NCBI GenBank assembly: GCA_037693485.1
Contig: CM075344.1
Span: 25,132,501-25,196,500 of the forward strand
DNA: 64,000 nucleotides
Direction: 5' to 3'
From: Kitagawia praeruptora
Taxonomy: Eukaryota > Streptophyta > Magnoliopsida > Apiales > Apiaceae
Shown one piece after another: positions 1-10,529 of the stretch (position 1 is its first letter; each line of letters starts with the position of its first letter). The notes beneath the pieces were generated by a model. The model saw nothing but the letters and a program-made list of their open reading frames with translations, was not told where the DNA came from and made no database searches. Both the position numbers and the translations under genes were made by a program.

Positions 1-564
1 CTTGAGAAAGTGGTGAATCCATCTCGTAAGGATTGGTCGTTGAAGCTAGACGAGGCGGTTTGGGCGTACAGAACTGCTTACAAGACACCCCTAGGTATGT
101 CTCCTTATCAGTTGGTCTTTGGTAAGGGATGTCATTTGCCTGCTGAGCTAGAGCACAAGGCCTATTGGGCGTTGAAGAAATTAAATTTGGATATTTCGGC
201 TGCGGGTGAGAAACGTCTACTTCAGTTGAATGAGCTTGAAGAATTTCGTGAACAGGCTTATGAGAATGCGAAAATGTACAAGGAGAAGGTTAAGAGGTGG
301 CACGATAAGAAGTTGGTGCATAAGTCATTTGTGTCAGGTCAACAAGTGTTGCTTTATAATTCTCGTCTCAAACTTTTTCCGGGTAAGCTCAAATCAAAGT
401 GGTCGGGTCCGTTTACAGTCAAGGAAGTATTTCCTAGTGGAGCAGTGGAGATATTTAGAGGTTCTATTGATGATTCTTTCAAGGTGAATGGACATAGACT
501 TAAGCCTTATTTTGGTGGTATGGTAAACCGTGAGAAGGTTGCCGCTGTTTTATCTCGTTCGTGA
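1..564 (+). CDS. Integrase C-terminal part of Ty3 polyprotein (5' partial)
   Basis: The reading frame is open from the window edge to the stop at 562-564. It carries the end of the integrase core (WAYRTAYKTPLGMSPYQLVF) and then the Athila/Tat-type tail with HLPAELEHKAYWALKKLN, LLQLNELEEFR, KRWHDKK, LLYNSRLKLFPGKLKSKWSG and KVNGHRLKPYF. The integrase joins element cDNA to host DNA in the nucleus, and the tail contributes to DNA binding. No frameshift is visible in this stretch. The true protein start is upstream of the window, so the GTG near position 10 is not a start. A long non-coding gap separates it from the next ORF. Confidence 0.9.
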   Translation, partial: LEKVVNPSRKDWSLKLDEAVWAYRTAYKTPLGMSPYQLVFGKGCHLPAELEHKAYWALKKLNLDISAAGEKRLLQLNELEEFREQAYENAKMYKEKVKRWHDKKLVHKSFVSGQQVLLYNSRLKLFPGKLKSKWSGPFTVKEVFPSGAVEIFRGSIDDSFKVNGHRLKPYFGGMVNREKVAAVLSRS

Positions 565-666
565 TTTTTCGGAAGGACGTCAAGCTATTGACGTTAAACG
601 AGCGCTTCGTGGGAGGCAACCCGCGCTTTAGTTTAGAAAAAATATATATATATATTCTTGAGTGTT

Positions 667-920
667 GTATGAAAAAAAAAAAAAAAAAAAAAAAAAAATA
701 GGCTGAACAGGAGGCTGCAGCGCATGAGGCGCCACAACCCGCGCAAGTGCGCCAGAGACGCAGGAGAGGTTCGCGCATCATGCGCCCATTACCGCGCAGC
801 TGCGCCATGCGCAACAGACATCATCCGCGCGTGAAGCGCCGTTTCGCGCACCTGCGCTGTTTGTCCAGAAATCCCCCGCGCGTGAAGCGCCAACGAGCGC
901 ATGAGGCGCCAGACTCTACT
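667..920 (+). repeat. Poly-A run followed by GC-rich palindromic repeat block
   Basis: A run of about 30 A residues (about 670-699) is followed by about 200 bp rich in GCGC words. Units such as GCGCATGAGGCGCC and GCGCGTGAAGCGCC recur, along with GCGCAAGTGCGCC-like pieces, each partly self-complementary. The block stands out sharply from its AT-rich surroundings. It lies between pol and the extra ORF of the element and opens no convincing protein. Confidence 0.7.
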
Positions 921-1407
921 GATTGTTTTGTGTTGTGCGGTTTGTGTTTTGTCCTTAAATCCCAAAAATTCTTCCCTCTTTATTTATTTATCCTACATCC
1001 TAATTCTAATTCATCTCTCAATCTTAAAACCTATCCTCCCAATTCCTATTCTAACTACAAATCAAATTTTAAACACACCCAAAATCCTTTTCCACATCTA
1101 ATTTCATCTCTATTATTCTTACATCTCCTATATATACACCCACATCACCTATACATACACAAACCCAAAAATTTAAATCCCAAATTCTCAACTTTTAGTT
1201 ATTTAAGGTGCAAGGGGGATTTAATTTCGAAATTGTGTGGATTCAACTAGCAAGCTCACCTCTTGGATTCAATTGGGTAATATCCTATCTAATCTTTTAA
1301 TTGAATTTGTGAATTTTGCAAATTAGGGTTCTTGGTGTGTAATTTGGGGGTTCTTTATTTGGTGATTTGTTTGGAGATTTTTGTGCCTTGCTTGTTATTT
1401 GTTGATT

Positions 1408-2601
1408 ATGGCTCCTAAAAGGCAACGGTTAATGGGTAGTGGTAGTAGTGCTCCTCCATCTTTGGATGAGAATGATGTTGTGGGAGATGGAGTGGAAAGG
1501 TTTGTTAATGAGGAGGCTAAGGCGGAGTATGTTCGGTTAGTGTCAAAGGGGGTTATTCAGGAACGGAGGCTTGTGCCTTATAAGTATACAGAGATGAGAG
1601 CTATGATTAGTGAGAGGGGTTGGACGCTATTTTGTGAATTTGCTAATGATGCTTCGTTGGATGTGGTTCGAGAATTTTATGCTAATGCATCAATAGCGAG
1701 GAATAATTCCACAATTGTGAGGGGTCGAAAGGTGGATTATTCGCCTCGTGCTATTCGTAATTTGATTAGGCAACCGCCTAAGCCTCGAGATGCGACAGAT
1801 TGGGGACAAAAGGCTAATGATGATGTTGATCTTGATGAACTAATTGATGAACTTTGTGTTCCGGGAACGGAATGGAAATGTAAGTTGGGTACGGACATAA
1901 AGTGTAATTTTCCGGCTTCATCATTGTCTAGTATTGCAAAGGCATGGTTTTTTTTCATAAGTGCTAATATCATTCCGACAAACCATGTTACCAATGTTAC
2001 TGTTGATAGAGCCATCTTGTTATGGGGTATTATTAAAGGCGAGTATGTCGACATTGGGCATCTTATAAATCAACATATTCTTCGGTTTTTGGGAAGCAAT
2101 TCGTCGGTGAATATTCCTTATGCTTCTATAGTTGCGTATTTGTGTGATGCATCAAAGGTCAAAGGGTATCACGGTGAGCCGATACAAAAACCTATGGCTT
2201 CTATTACGGATGCTACCATTGATCGGTTGAAGTTGAAGGAGTGGTCGGGCGGCACTCCTCATCCTAGAGGATTAGGCTTTGTTGTTGATGGTGCTAGTGG
2301 TCAGGGAACGGGCGTTCCGACACATGTTTCGAGGGCACCGAGGGTGGCTAGAGCAGGTTCTTCGCAAGGCCAGGTGGATGTGTCCGTGTTCGAATCTTAT
2401 TTTCGTCGAATGACTAGGCGGATGGATGCTATGCATGCTAGCAGTCGCCAGTATTCTGAGGACATGGGCATAGCTTTGGAGGCAAAGTTTCAATCACCTA
2501 GTACTCCTATGCAGTGGCCTATATTTGGAGCCCGGACTCCGTATCCTCCACCTGATTCATCTGACGAGGATGACGAGGGTGCTGATAGCGAGGACGAGTA
2601 G
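1408..2601 (+). CDS. Extra retrotransposon ORF with plant transposon-protein-like domain
   Basis: A 397-aa ORF lies downstream of pol in the same orientation. I chose the ATG at 1408 (MAPKRQRL); an in-frame TTG upstream is not a plausible plant start. Residues about 70-260 (ERGWTLFCEFANDASLDVV, EFYANA, VRGRKVDYSPRAIRNL, AWFFFISANIIPT, ILLWGIIKGEYVDIG) look like the domain Pfam calls putative plant transposon protein. That domain occurs in the extra ORFs of Athila/Tat retroelements. The C-terminus is acidic and low-complexity (DSSDEDDEGADSEDE). The position matches the env-like slot of Athila elements, but I see no signal peptide or clear transmembrane anchor. The function is unknown, and the domain call was made by eye. 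Confidence 0.75.
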   Translation: MAPKRQRLMGSGSSAPPSLDENDVVGDGVERFVNEEAKAEYVRLVSKGVIQERRLVPYKYTEMRAMISERGWTLFCEFANDASLDVVREFYANASIARNNSTIVRGRKVDYSPRAIRNLIRQPPKPRDATDWGQKANDDVDLDELIDELCVPGTEWKCKLGTDIKCNFPASSLSSIAKAWFFFISANIIPTNHVTNVTVDRAILLWGIIKGEYVDIGHLINQHILRFLGSNSSVNIPYASIVAYLCDASKVKGYHGEPIQKPMASITDATIDRLKLKEWSGGTPHPRGLGFVVDGASGQGTGVPTHVSRAPRVARAGSSQGQVDVSVFESYFRRMTRRMDAMHASSRQYSEDMGIALEAKFQSPSTPMQWPIFGARTPYPPPDSSDEDDEGADSEDE

Positions 2602-2654
2602 GTATGTTTTCTACTATCCCTTGTATTTACTTCCATTCAATGAGGACATTGAAT

Positions 2655-2672
2655 ATTTTAAGTTTGGGGGTG
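2655..2672 (+). promoter_or_regulatory. Internal second polypurine-tract-like motif
   Basis: Preceded by GAGGACATTGAA, the sequence TTAAGTTTGGGGGTGG closely matches the tract at 4449-4463 (GAGGACAAGCATCGG, then TTTAAGTTTGGGGGTG). It lies directly after the extra ORF. It could act as a second plus-strand primer or be a duplicated relic. Confidence 0.6.
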
Positions 2673-3565
2673 GTTTGAGGGATGAGTAGTTGTTATTGTA
2701 TTATTTGTTCATGTAGGATTCATGCTTTGCATATTAGTAGTAGTAAATTATGCATTATTGTTTGTGTTATCTACGTTTGTTTCATATAGGACATTCTGTT
2801 TTTATGTTCGTATATCATGTGAGTTCATAGTAGTTTGCATTTGCACCCATGCTTGATAGGAATTTTGTGTTGTTGACGCTTTTGTTTGAGAAGTGATATG
2901 CTTTGTTCTTGTGCACACACATACACTAGTAAGTTGAAGCTAGTAGACTTTTTGAATGTTGTAAGTGATTAGAAGGACATGAATATGTGCAAGATGATTT
3001 AGTTTGCATGCTTTGAATACAAGTAGATGCGTTAGAGAGATGTTGCTTGGGATTGAGTATGTTTTTCCACCAAGTGAGTTTTGAGCCTTATTGCTTATTG
3101 CATATTTGTTGCAATCTTATTCGTTTGCTTGAGTGTCCACGGATTGTTTGCATTGCTAGCAGTTGTTTGAGGTCTTTCTTGAAACGCATGACATTATTTG
3201 ACGATTAAAATGATAAAGGCACTTAGGAATAACCACATATTTTCCCATATTACCATACCATGTTTACATGATCAATTAGTTAACCCGTTGAGCTTAATCC
3301 TATTTTTTCGGTGACATACCACATTACTTGCCTAGACCTTTTTCTTGTATTGGCCTTACATTAATTTGAACCCATATTGTCAAAGGCTAGTAGAGTGCTT
3401 AAGGGAGTAATAAGGTGTGCAAGGAGGGGTTATTGTTGGTCTTACTTTTGGGGGAAATATTGAAAATTGGGTTTGGTTTGTTTACTTGATAGTCGACATA
3501 TGTAATAAATTCATTGGATCATTGTTATTGTTTATATTATTGTTTGTGTTCTATTTAGCTCTCGA

Positions 3566-3570
3566 AAAAA

Positions 3571-3602
<32 letters not shown>

Positions 3603-3650
3603 CAGAAAAAAAAAAAAAGAGAAAGAAGAAAAAAAAAAGAAAAAAAAATA
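3566..3650 (+). repeat. A-rich simple repeat
   Basis: Long runs of A are broken by single G or C residues. The lysine-rich ORF across this stretch is an artefact. Confidence 0.95.
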
Positions 3651-4448
3651 TATTATGAGAGCATGTTTGTGTTTGTTGTGATCCTATTTCAGTCGACTAG
3701 TCGAGTGTTTGTAATAGTAAAATTATGTGGGGGGGAAATATGGTGTTGTGTATGATTTATTATGGTACTTACTAGCTTTTGACACTTCACCTGTTTTGGC
3801 TTATTTGACATACCTTGTCCCTAGCCCCGTTACAACCCAAATAAAGACCTTTTGATTATCGTCATTGATGTATGTTGTGTTAAGAGTTAGATTGATACCA
3901 AATGTCAAGCATGCTTATGATTTTGTTGGAATTGAGTGATACACTTACCCTTGTTCTTGAGTGAATATTCTTTTGTGAGTGGATTGTGAGTGTTTGCTTG
4001 TTCTTGCGTATGAGATCCCGAGTGTTGTCTCAAAGATGTACTCTTGTAGGCTTAGCATGTTTACTAACTTATTCTTACACTTGACATGGGCTTGTGAGAA
4101 CTTATGCATGTTCATTGAGTAGACTATGTGAATACTTGCACTTTCGACACCAAGACATTGCGTATTTACTTTGATTCTTAAGTTGATATGGCATGAGAGG
4201 ATTTGAAGGTATGGTAGAGTAGATTAATTGCATTTGCATATTAGTTGCATTCATGCATTGCATTGCATTAGGTTAAATGGATTTTGTGGGTACATTCGCT
4301 ATAGGCCCTCACGAGACCTTACTCGTCCACTAGGGCTGCCTAGGGGTTTAAAGGGCTTGTTGCATATGCCAAATGCAACCGTGATCACCTACGGAAGTGG
4401 TACTAGTTAGTTAGTTATAATTGTTTATGCTTGAGGACAAGCATCGGT

Positions 4449-4463
4449 TTAAGTTTGGGGGTG
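4449..4463 (+). promoter_or_regulatory. Polypurine tract (PPT)
   Basis: AAGTTTGGGGGTG lies immediately before the LTR start TGATAAGTGG and is the plus-strand primer of the Ty3 element. Confidence 0.8.
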
Positions 4464-5945
4464 TGATAAGTGGATTTTATATCTACTTGGAGCATTCTAA
4501 ATTGGCTTAAATTGATTGTCTTGGACTCAAGTTTCTGGTAGTTTTGATGTGTTTTGCTTAGTTGTGCAGATTTACGAGAAGGTTGACTAAGGTGGATGCT
4601 TCTATTATTTTTTTGGAATTAATTGATCAAAATTCGGATTTTTAAGAAGGGTTGCGCAGTCTACATTGTTTGGGCCATATCTTGAGTTCTATAAGTCTGT
4701 TTTCAGCCCGTAAGCTGTCCACGCGAAGATAACGAGATTTTCTATCATTCTAAGGTGGTCCAGAGGTCCAATTACGTTTGGAACGTTCCAGAAAAATTGA
4801 AGAAAAGTCAGCCACGAATTTCCTTAAGAAAACAGAATCAGTTTAGGAAACGTCTTTTGCAGAAATTCTGTTTTAACTCTATTTTGGGTATTTTCTTGCT
4901 GGGCAAGACTTTTAGAGCCTATTTAAACACATCCTACCATTGTAATACATATATACAGATTATCATAGTTTATTTATTGTAACCAGCTGAGATTTGCAAG
5001 AGAGAAAAGGAGAGAAGGGTTCAACGCTCGTGACAAGCAAGGACCTAGATCTACTTCATCTTTTGTATACGTTGGATTATAGATTTGTTTTCTCAACTCT
5101 TTATTTTTATAATATTATTACGTCTTTCTTCCATATCTTGTTTTATATCATGTTTTCATCAAATCCCATGACGATGAACGGTTCAATTATGGGCTAATCG
5201 TTGTCGTGGGATCCTAGTGGATTTATCTATGTAGCTTAGTAGTTTGTATGCCTTAAAGATTTATGTGTGGTGAATTCTTGATATCCTTGTATGGTTATGC
5301 TTATTGAATTTAGGTGCGTCGCGAACATCTAATTTGTTAATCTCTTGCTAAACGAGAGTGGATCTTGAGATTTAGAACTTGCCATGCTAGCATAGGATAG
5401 GTTGATGTAATCATCATGATTTGTGGCATGAATAGAGATATTATGCTACCCTATGTGATCTAAGTGGATAACCTGTGCTTCAACCTCTATGTTTTCAAAT
5501 TCTATAGAGATATAGGGTCTAAACATAATAGGTGCCTACCCATCTTCTATCTCTTTTGTGGATGTATGTGTAGATTGGTACTAGTATACCGAGAGGTAAC
5601 TTTTACTCTTTTCGTGTTATCCGATCAGATATCAAGACCATTACATGTTTTAATTAAAGGCTGCAACTCTAAGTGAAGTAGATGATGAAACTAGGATTCC
5701 ATGTTTATTCTCATATAAGTAATTCGATATTAATTCTTGTTAATTAGTTAATTCTTAGTTTAACTCTTGCATCTTAGTATAAATTAGATAATCAACCCCA
5801 ATTTGTTACTTTTCTTAGCAGTGAATTAAAACCATACATTGTTGCATAGGCATATTTACTGAATAGAACATAACCAGATCTCTGTGGAACGAACTTTAAT
5901 TGTATTACTTGTGACTACGTGCGCTTGCGTGAAATTAGCATAACA
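4464..5945 (+). repeat. 3' LTR of the Athila/Tat-type element
   Basis: The LTR starts TGATAAGTGG after the PPT and ends ATTAGCATAACA (TG...CA), about 1.48 kb. The right end is fixed by the break of homology with copy 2 of the tandem duplication. The start could be two bases earlier (TGTGATAAG). No partner LTR is in the window. Short ORFs inside are not credible. Confidence 0.8.
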
Positions 5946-6040
5946 AAGGGACCACCAACAAAAAAGGGATTGTTTATCCAAACCCTAGAACTCATGCATG
6001 CAACAACTATCAAATACATTCAACAAGGTTTTAGATTTAC

Positions 6041-6194
6041 CTTCATAGTCGGGTATTTCAGAATTATTTTTCAGAACAGGTTCAGCTATTACTGGTACTG
6101 GGTCGCCTTCGTCAAAAATCACTTCCCAATAAGACATGGGTATTTCAGCCCAAGTAGTTGTATCACCATCTCTTATCCTTAATCGGCCGCGCAT
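6041..6194 (-). pseudogene. PB1-like gene exon 1, copy 1 (separated from exon 2)
   Basis: ATG at 6194-6192 opens a 51-residue first exon (MRGRLRIRDGDTTTWAEIP...) ending at a GT donor (GAAG|GTAAATC). It is the twin of the exon at 13647-13800, with one visible change (F for L after WEVI). The Athila/Tat-type element begins at 5945 inside intron 1, so exon 2 of this copy must lie beyond the element, to the left of the window. The exon itself is undamaged. It is called a pseudogene because the inserted element, far larger than the intron, probably disrupts splicing. Confidence 0.55.
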
Positions 6195-7135
6195 CTTCAG
6201 TTTTAGTTCTCGAACTGATTATATGTTTGATTTGGGGATGATTTGTTTGGGGAGAGTATCTTGATTGTAATTAGGGTTCGTGTATTTTGATTGGGGGATT
6301 TTATGTTTAAGTTCTGTAATTTGGGATATGTGTAATTCCATATTTGCCCCTCACTTTATTAACGTTAACGGACCAATTGGATGGCAGATTAGCGAAGGGT
6401 TGTTATTTGAAGCGAAAACTGAAGATAGGGGGTACAAACTGCTAAAAAACGTAAAACAGGACCAATTCGACAAAACCCCAAAACATAAGGGGTACAAACT
6501 GTCAAATAGTCTTTTTCTAATAAAAGAACCGAAACCAAAACCGAATTTTTTTTTTTTTTTTGGTTCAGTTCCCGACTTCCCGGTCTTGAACCAGGATATG
6601 CTCACTCCAATTAATGTATGAACAATTTGAGTCACATCAAGACTGTACACTAGTGTTAGTGAACCTAACAAATATCGATCAATATGTTAATGTGTTACGT
6701 TAAATTGCCGCAGGAATGCAGTACGCCATGTATGCAGAGTTCAAAAATAATTGTCTGTTCATGCTTGCTACAAAACAATTTAACCTACAAACTCTACAAT
6801 AAGTTGCAAATTACACGTTTCCAGGCCAAATTAGTTTTATTTGACCAGACAGTTTATTAAATTTCTTGTTATTCCGGGTGTCCAGGCCAGTACACACAGT
6901 TTGTATTGTACATTAGAAGTTAAAATGTATGATTCATGTGAGAACAATTTATACGTGAGAATAATGAGAACAATTGTTATGCACTCCTTTAAAAAGTGCG
7001 CGCAGAACAATTTTTTTCCATTTCTTACACATTTTCATTATTGTATTGTTATGGAGAACAATTGTGTTTTCATTGTTCTCATGTTAATATGTGTTCTCAG
7101 CAGAGCATGACTCAAGTTAGAAACTTAGAACGTAC

Positions 7136-7969
7136 CTTTCATTTTGAGTATCATTTTCTTGAGTTGTAACGCGCAGGCTTCGCAGTGCATGTTAACATTG
7201 AGCTCCATAGAAGTTAATCCAGCAACCTGAAATGAAAATGAATACAGATTAAAATGCAAAGAAATTTTATTATAGATGCAAGTGTGTACAAATTTTGCAC
7301 ATTTATGAAATTGGTATACAAACCTGGGAAGCTACCACTTCAGGAATAGGTTCACCATCAGCAGCAGGTAGAGGGGACAACACTTTAGCCATTCTCTTTG
7401 TTTTCTTCATGATCTTCATGCAAATGGCCTATGGCACCACTGTTCCTTCTATTGTCACTTGGTATTGCCCCATGTTTATGACAACACCTTCAACTCCTGT
7501 TGATTTAATTAATTACTAATTAACAATTTAGCATTGATATTAACTCTTGCAAATTATTAATCTCAATTATAGTACTTATCAACCAGTGTACCATTCATTC
7601 TTAAAATGGACTTCTCTATTTTCTTGGCACATCCAACATAATGCAAATCTACAAACAACACACACGGAGATGGTGGCTTTGGCTCTTCTTTCTTTTCCTC
7701 CTCTGCTTTCTCTTCCTCTGTTTTGGCTTCTAACGGTGCTTTCTCTTGTTCCTAACATAAATGAAAATTAGTTCAGTACTAATACGTACAGGCTTCGTAG
7801 TGCATTACAGATTTACAGGTCGTGCTTGACGCAATGGTCAAATTTCCTTACAATCGATCCATGAATGGAGTGCAACACACACACACACACATACCTACTA
7901 AAGAAAAAGATAACATTATCATATCATATGTATACAACAAGCACAGACCTGCTTAACTTCTTCACCCAT
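7136..7969 (-). pseudogene. HMA-domain (HIPP-like) gene, copy 1, with premature stop
   Basis: Four exons (7949-7969, 7592-7751, 7324-7496, 7136-7226) have matching phases and GT/AG borders. The product starts MGEEVKQ, then has a Glu/Lys-rich stretch and two heavy-metal-associated domains. In the first domain the metal-binding CxxC is damaged: Tyr replaces the first Cys (codon at 7638-7640). Codon 83 is TAG (7429-7431) where copy 2 has CAG. The second domain keeps MHCEAC. Family members carry metals or bind partners at membranes and usually end in a CaaX lipidation box. Here the gene stops being recognisable after exon 4 and no CaaX exon is found. The nonsense codon makes this copy a pseudogene. 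Confidence 0.88.
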
Positions 7970-8082
7970 GATCTCGAAAATTTGTGGCCAAAAAGATTTG
8001 AGTGTGATAGTTAGTAAATGAAGAAGTGAGATGAGTACAATACCAGAGAGGAAGGGCAGCTATGAAACAGAACAAGGTTTTG

Positions 8083-8090
8083 TATTTATA
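8083..8090 (-). promoter_or_regulatory. TATA box of the HMA gene, copy 1
   Basis: TATAAATA on the minus strand lies about 114 bp upstream of the ATG at 7969. The copy 2 counterpart is at 15688-15695. Confidence 0.6.
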
Positions 8091-8296
8091 GAACGTTGTA
8101 AAGGTTAAGAATCATGTACTGCAATATCCTGCATGTAATTCTGGGAAAACAGAATGGACGGTGGGATTATTGTTATTCATAGTATAAAGCAAAAGCCTTG
8201 CTCTGTGATTGCAGAGCACATGCTCAACTACTAAAACAGGAGGGAACTACTTAATTTGTATCATTAAATATTTTTGTAGTTGATTATGCTTCCAAA

Positions 8297-8557
8297 TAAA
8301 ACGAGTAAAGAATCAATCTCAATCAATCAATAATAGAAAATATTTCCAAACGATATTCTTCAAAATCAGGAAGGTTTCAAAACGACAAGATTAAATCAGA
8401 TAAAATCATTAATAACCAACATGACAAATCGAGACAACTACCCAGTCCAGCCTCTCTTATTTACAAACCCTAAATCAACAGTCACGTACTCATAATTTCA
8501 TTATATTATTCCAGTAATCCTCCGATTTCGTGTTGTTACGAAATTTTTCCAATAACA
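8297..8557 (+). repeat. Truncated 5' LTR of a small non-autonomous LTR element, copy 1
   Basis: About 110 bp here match 10350-10460 and about 130 bp match 45095-45233, the two halves of the 3' LTR. The LTR ends in AATAACA and is followed by TTTGGCATTAGAAG, a decayed match to the usual TGGTATCAGAG primer site. The left end of the LTR is not found. Confidence 0.65.
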
Positions 8558-9104
8558 TTTGGCATTAGAAGTAGGGGAAATTTTTGTTTGTGGAGGACAA
8601 ACGAATATCACTTTCAATGGAGTTATGGTTTTTATCATACACATCGGGATCAAGCAGTGGCAAAAAATAAATAAAACATGGCATGTCGGAGCATGAAAGA
8701 CGGTACAACAACGGCATCAATTTAGTAGATATAAAGGACTTCGGTGATGTGAAACAAGGCAACGGCTGTTAAAAAGAAAAAACTAAGAGACGAAATCAAA
8801 GCAATCCTGGAATACAAAGAGAGCAGCGATGAAAAACAAATAATAAAAGAATCAAGGAAGATGTATTCTTATTCATGGGACCAGCAAAAAAGAAAAGGAG
8901 ACATGACACAGGAGCTAACAACGGCACAAGCAAGCAAGCATGGAAAAAAATGATGCCAACAAAGTGCTTGTGCGGTAGACTAATACAGTGGGTCTAAGTG
9001 CACGGAGAAAAATGAAATTGAGAAAGAAGCAGCAAGGGACAGCAACGGACAAGAAAAATAGTTTCGCAGGAAAAGCACAATCAGCTGGCAATTCGTAGAA
9101 CTTA

Positions 9105-9489
9105 GAGCATCTCCAACAGTATCCTAGCTCATTTTTTAAATATAATATAAAAAATTATTACTCATCCTATTAAGACATAGATAAGTAGTTTCATCTCCAA
9201 CAATGTTTCCTATACTCATTCCTTATTTGATATTTTATTATTAAAAGTACTTTTTATCATTAAAAGTACAACATACAATAGAGAGAGATAGAAAGTATTT
9301 GCAATTTTTTATAATAAAATATAAGTTAGGAAAACCTTAAAATAAGATAGAGAATCCTTATTTTTGAGGTATGAGAGGAGTATCCTAGTAATATAAGGAA
9401 TCACTAGGACATTGTAGGAGCACTGTTTTTACACTCATTTCTTAAAATTCAAGTTAGGAGCATGAATAAGTAGTCTCTTGGAGTTGCTC
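9105..9489. mobile_element. PIF/Tourist-like MITE, copy 1
   Basis: The termini are GAGCATCTCCAAC and, at the other end, the complement of GAGCAACTCCAAG. The element is flanked by TTA on both sides (9102-9104 and 9490-9492), 385 bp in all. The 3-bp TTA duplication points to PIF/Harbinger. Confidence 0.75.
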
Positions 9490-9778
9490 TTATGGAATAT
9501 CTCGATCAAAAATCAAAGATAAGTTTTTTATCTTTTTGTTTTATTATTCCTGCGATTTTAATATATTGCACATATATCCTGCCATGCATGCATAACTATT
9601 GTTTTTAAATATTTTTTCCAGAAAAATATCTTCAAACTTGCAAACTAAATTGTTAAGTAGGGTAGCCTATAAATCTCGCAATGTTATACGCTTGAGTAAA
9701 GTGCAGCACCCTCTGGATTAGTGAAGGTACATAAGAATGGTGGAGGCATCCGACTTCATAGCACAGCTAACCCAACAA

Positions 9779-9866
9779 GGGACGCGTGCGAGGAGGTTCG
9801 CCAGGAAACCTCAGCACAGCCAACCCAAGAAGGGACGCGTGCGAGGGACGCGTGCGAGGTTCGCCA
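9779..9866 (+). repeat. Short GC-rich repeat of GGGACGCGTGCGAGG units
   Basis: The unit GGGACGCGTGCGAGG occurs three times, with linked AGGTTCGCCAGGA sequence. Copy 2 differs by a 3-bp deletion. The 72-aa ORF over it is not credible as a protein. Confidence 0.6.
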
Positions 9867-10242
9867 GGATTATATCGCCATCTCTTATTAACAGTCCTGC
9901 CAGAAACGAAGACACGTCCTTATGTGGTTGCATCAGACACTTGAACATCGTATAAGTCAATTCGGGATATATACAAACACCAAGGTCTTAACTAGACAAT
10001 AAGTATCACAAAGGATTGCAAACTAATTATTTATGTTCGCACATTTGAAAACCTTGGCAAATATATATCTTATAGTGGTTATCGCATGGTGTCACGCTTG
10101 CATCCGCATACGCCTAACGAGCACTATGGTGCTTTAAATGTTTTTCTAATCATTTATTTTCAATTTTTTCAGCGACTCAAGAAATTTGGAAGCTTGAAGA
10201 ATTTTTAGTTCTCAACTGCAACAAGAAGAACCGGGGGCTAGT

Positions 10243-10529
10243 TGTTATGCCATATTTTTGGCATATTTAATAATCTCTCAAATTTCTAATATTTATTAAT
10301 TATTAATTCAGATTAATAATTATTATTTAATTACAAAGTAATATCCTCTCTCTGAAACGAGAAAATAATCAATCTCAATCAATCAATAATAGAAAATATC
10401 TCCAAACGATATTTTTCAAATCAGGAAGATATCACAACGACAAGATTAAATAAGATAAATCAGTAATTGCACACATTAACGAAGTTTATCCCAAAAGTTT
10501 ATTAGGAATATACATAATTGCATAGAACT
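10243..10529 (+). repeat. 3' LTR (left part) of the non-autonomous element, copy 1
   Basis: The LTR starts TGTTATGCCA right after a PPT-like tract and shares about 110 bp with the 5' LTR at 8297-8557. It is interrupted at the TSD GAACT (10525-10529) by the copia element. Confidence 0.65.

Larger units (their letters stand above)
2602..4463 (+). other. Non-coding 3' internal region of the Ty3 element
   Basis: No coding sequence is seen. The region starts with a PPT-like motif (about 2655-2672) that duplicates the real PPT. It contains a long A-rich stretch at about 3566-3650 and ends at the true PPT. The strand is T/G-rich and has no long open frame apart from the lysine-rich artefact over the A-run. 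Confidence 0.7.
1..5945 (+). mobile_element. 3' portion of an Athila/Tat-type Ty3 LTR retrotransposon
   Basis: The segment runs from the integrase C-terminus through an extra ORF and a polypurine tract to a 3' LTR. The 5' part lies outside the window. The right end is fixed at 5945: from 5946 on the DNA matches the second copy of the tandem duplication at 13552, while the bases before it do not. The element therefore sits in intron 1 of the PB1-like gene of copy 1, and AAGGG (5946-5950) should be its target duplication. The left TSD cannot be seen. The integrase tail and the PPT motif AAGTTTGGGGGTG are of the Athila/Tat kind; the exact lineage is an inference. Confidence 0.85.
8558..10242 (+). 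mobile_element. Internal region of the non-autonomous LTR element, copy 1
   Basis: This stretch runs between the PBS-like site at 8558 and a PPT-like AAGAAGAACCGGGGGCTAG before 10243. It is purine-rich and has no gag or pol. It carries the Tourist-like MITE at 9105-9489 and a short GC-rich repeat at about 9779-9866. The size and lack of coding are those of a LARD/TRIM-like element that depends on others to move. Confidence 0.55.

Noticed and set aside
747..1250. 167-codon Arg/Pro/Ser-rich open frame
   Set aside because: It reads through the GC-rich palindromic block and a leader-like C/T stretch; no ATG context or homology is evident.
3417..3755. 112-codon lysine-rich open frame
   Set aside because: It is produced by the A-rich simple repeat and has no domain features.
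5985..6182. Plus-strand open frames over the PB1-like exon (also at 13546-13788)
   Set aside because: They are shadows of the minus-strand exon and its intron.
9737..9955. 72-codon open frame with Arg-rich repeats (also 18617-18832)
   Set aside because: It covers a short GC-rich nucleotide repeat inside a non-coding LTR element, and repeat number differs in a non-selected way between copies.
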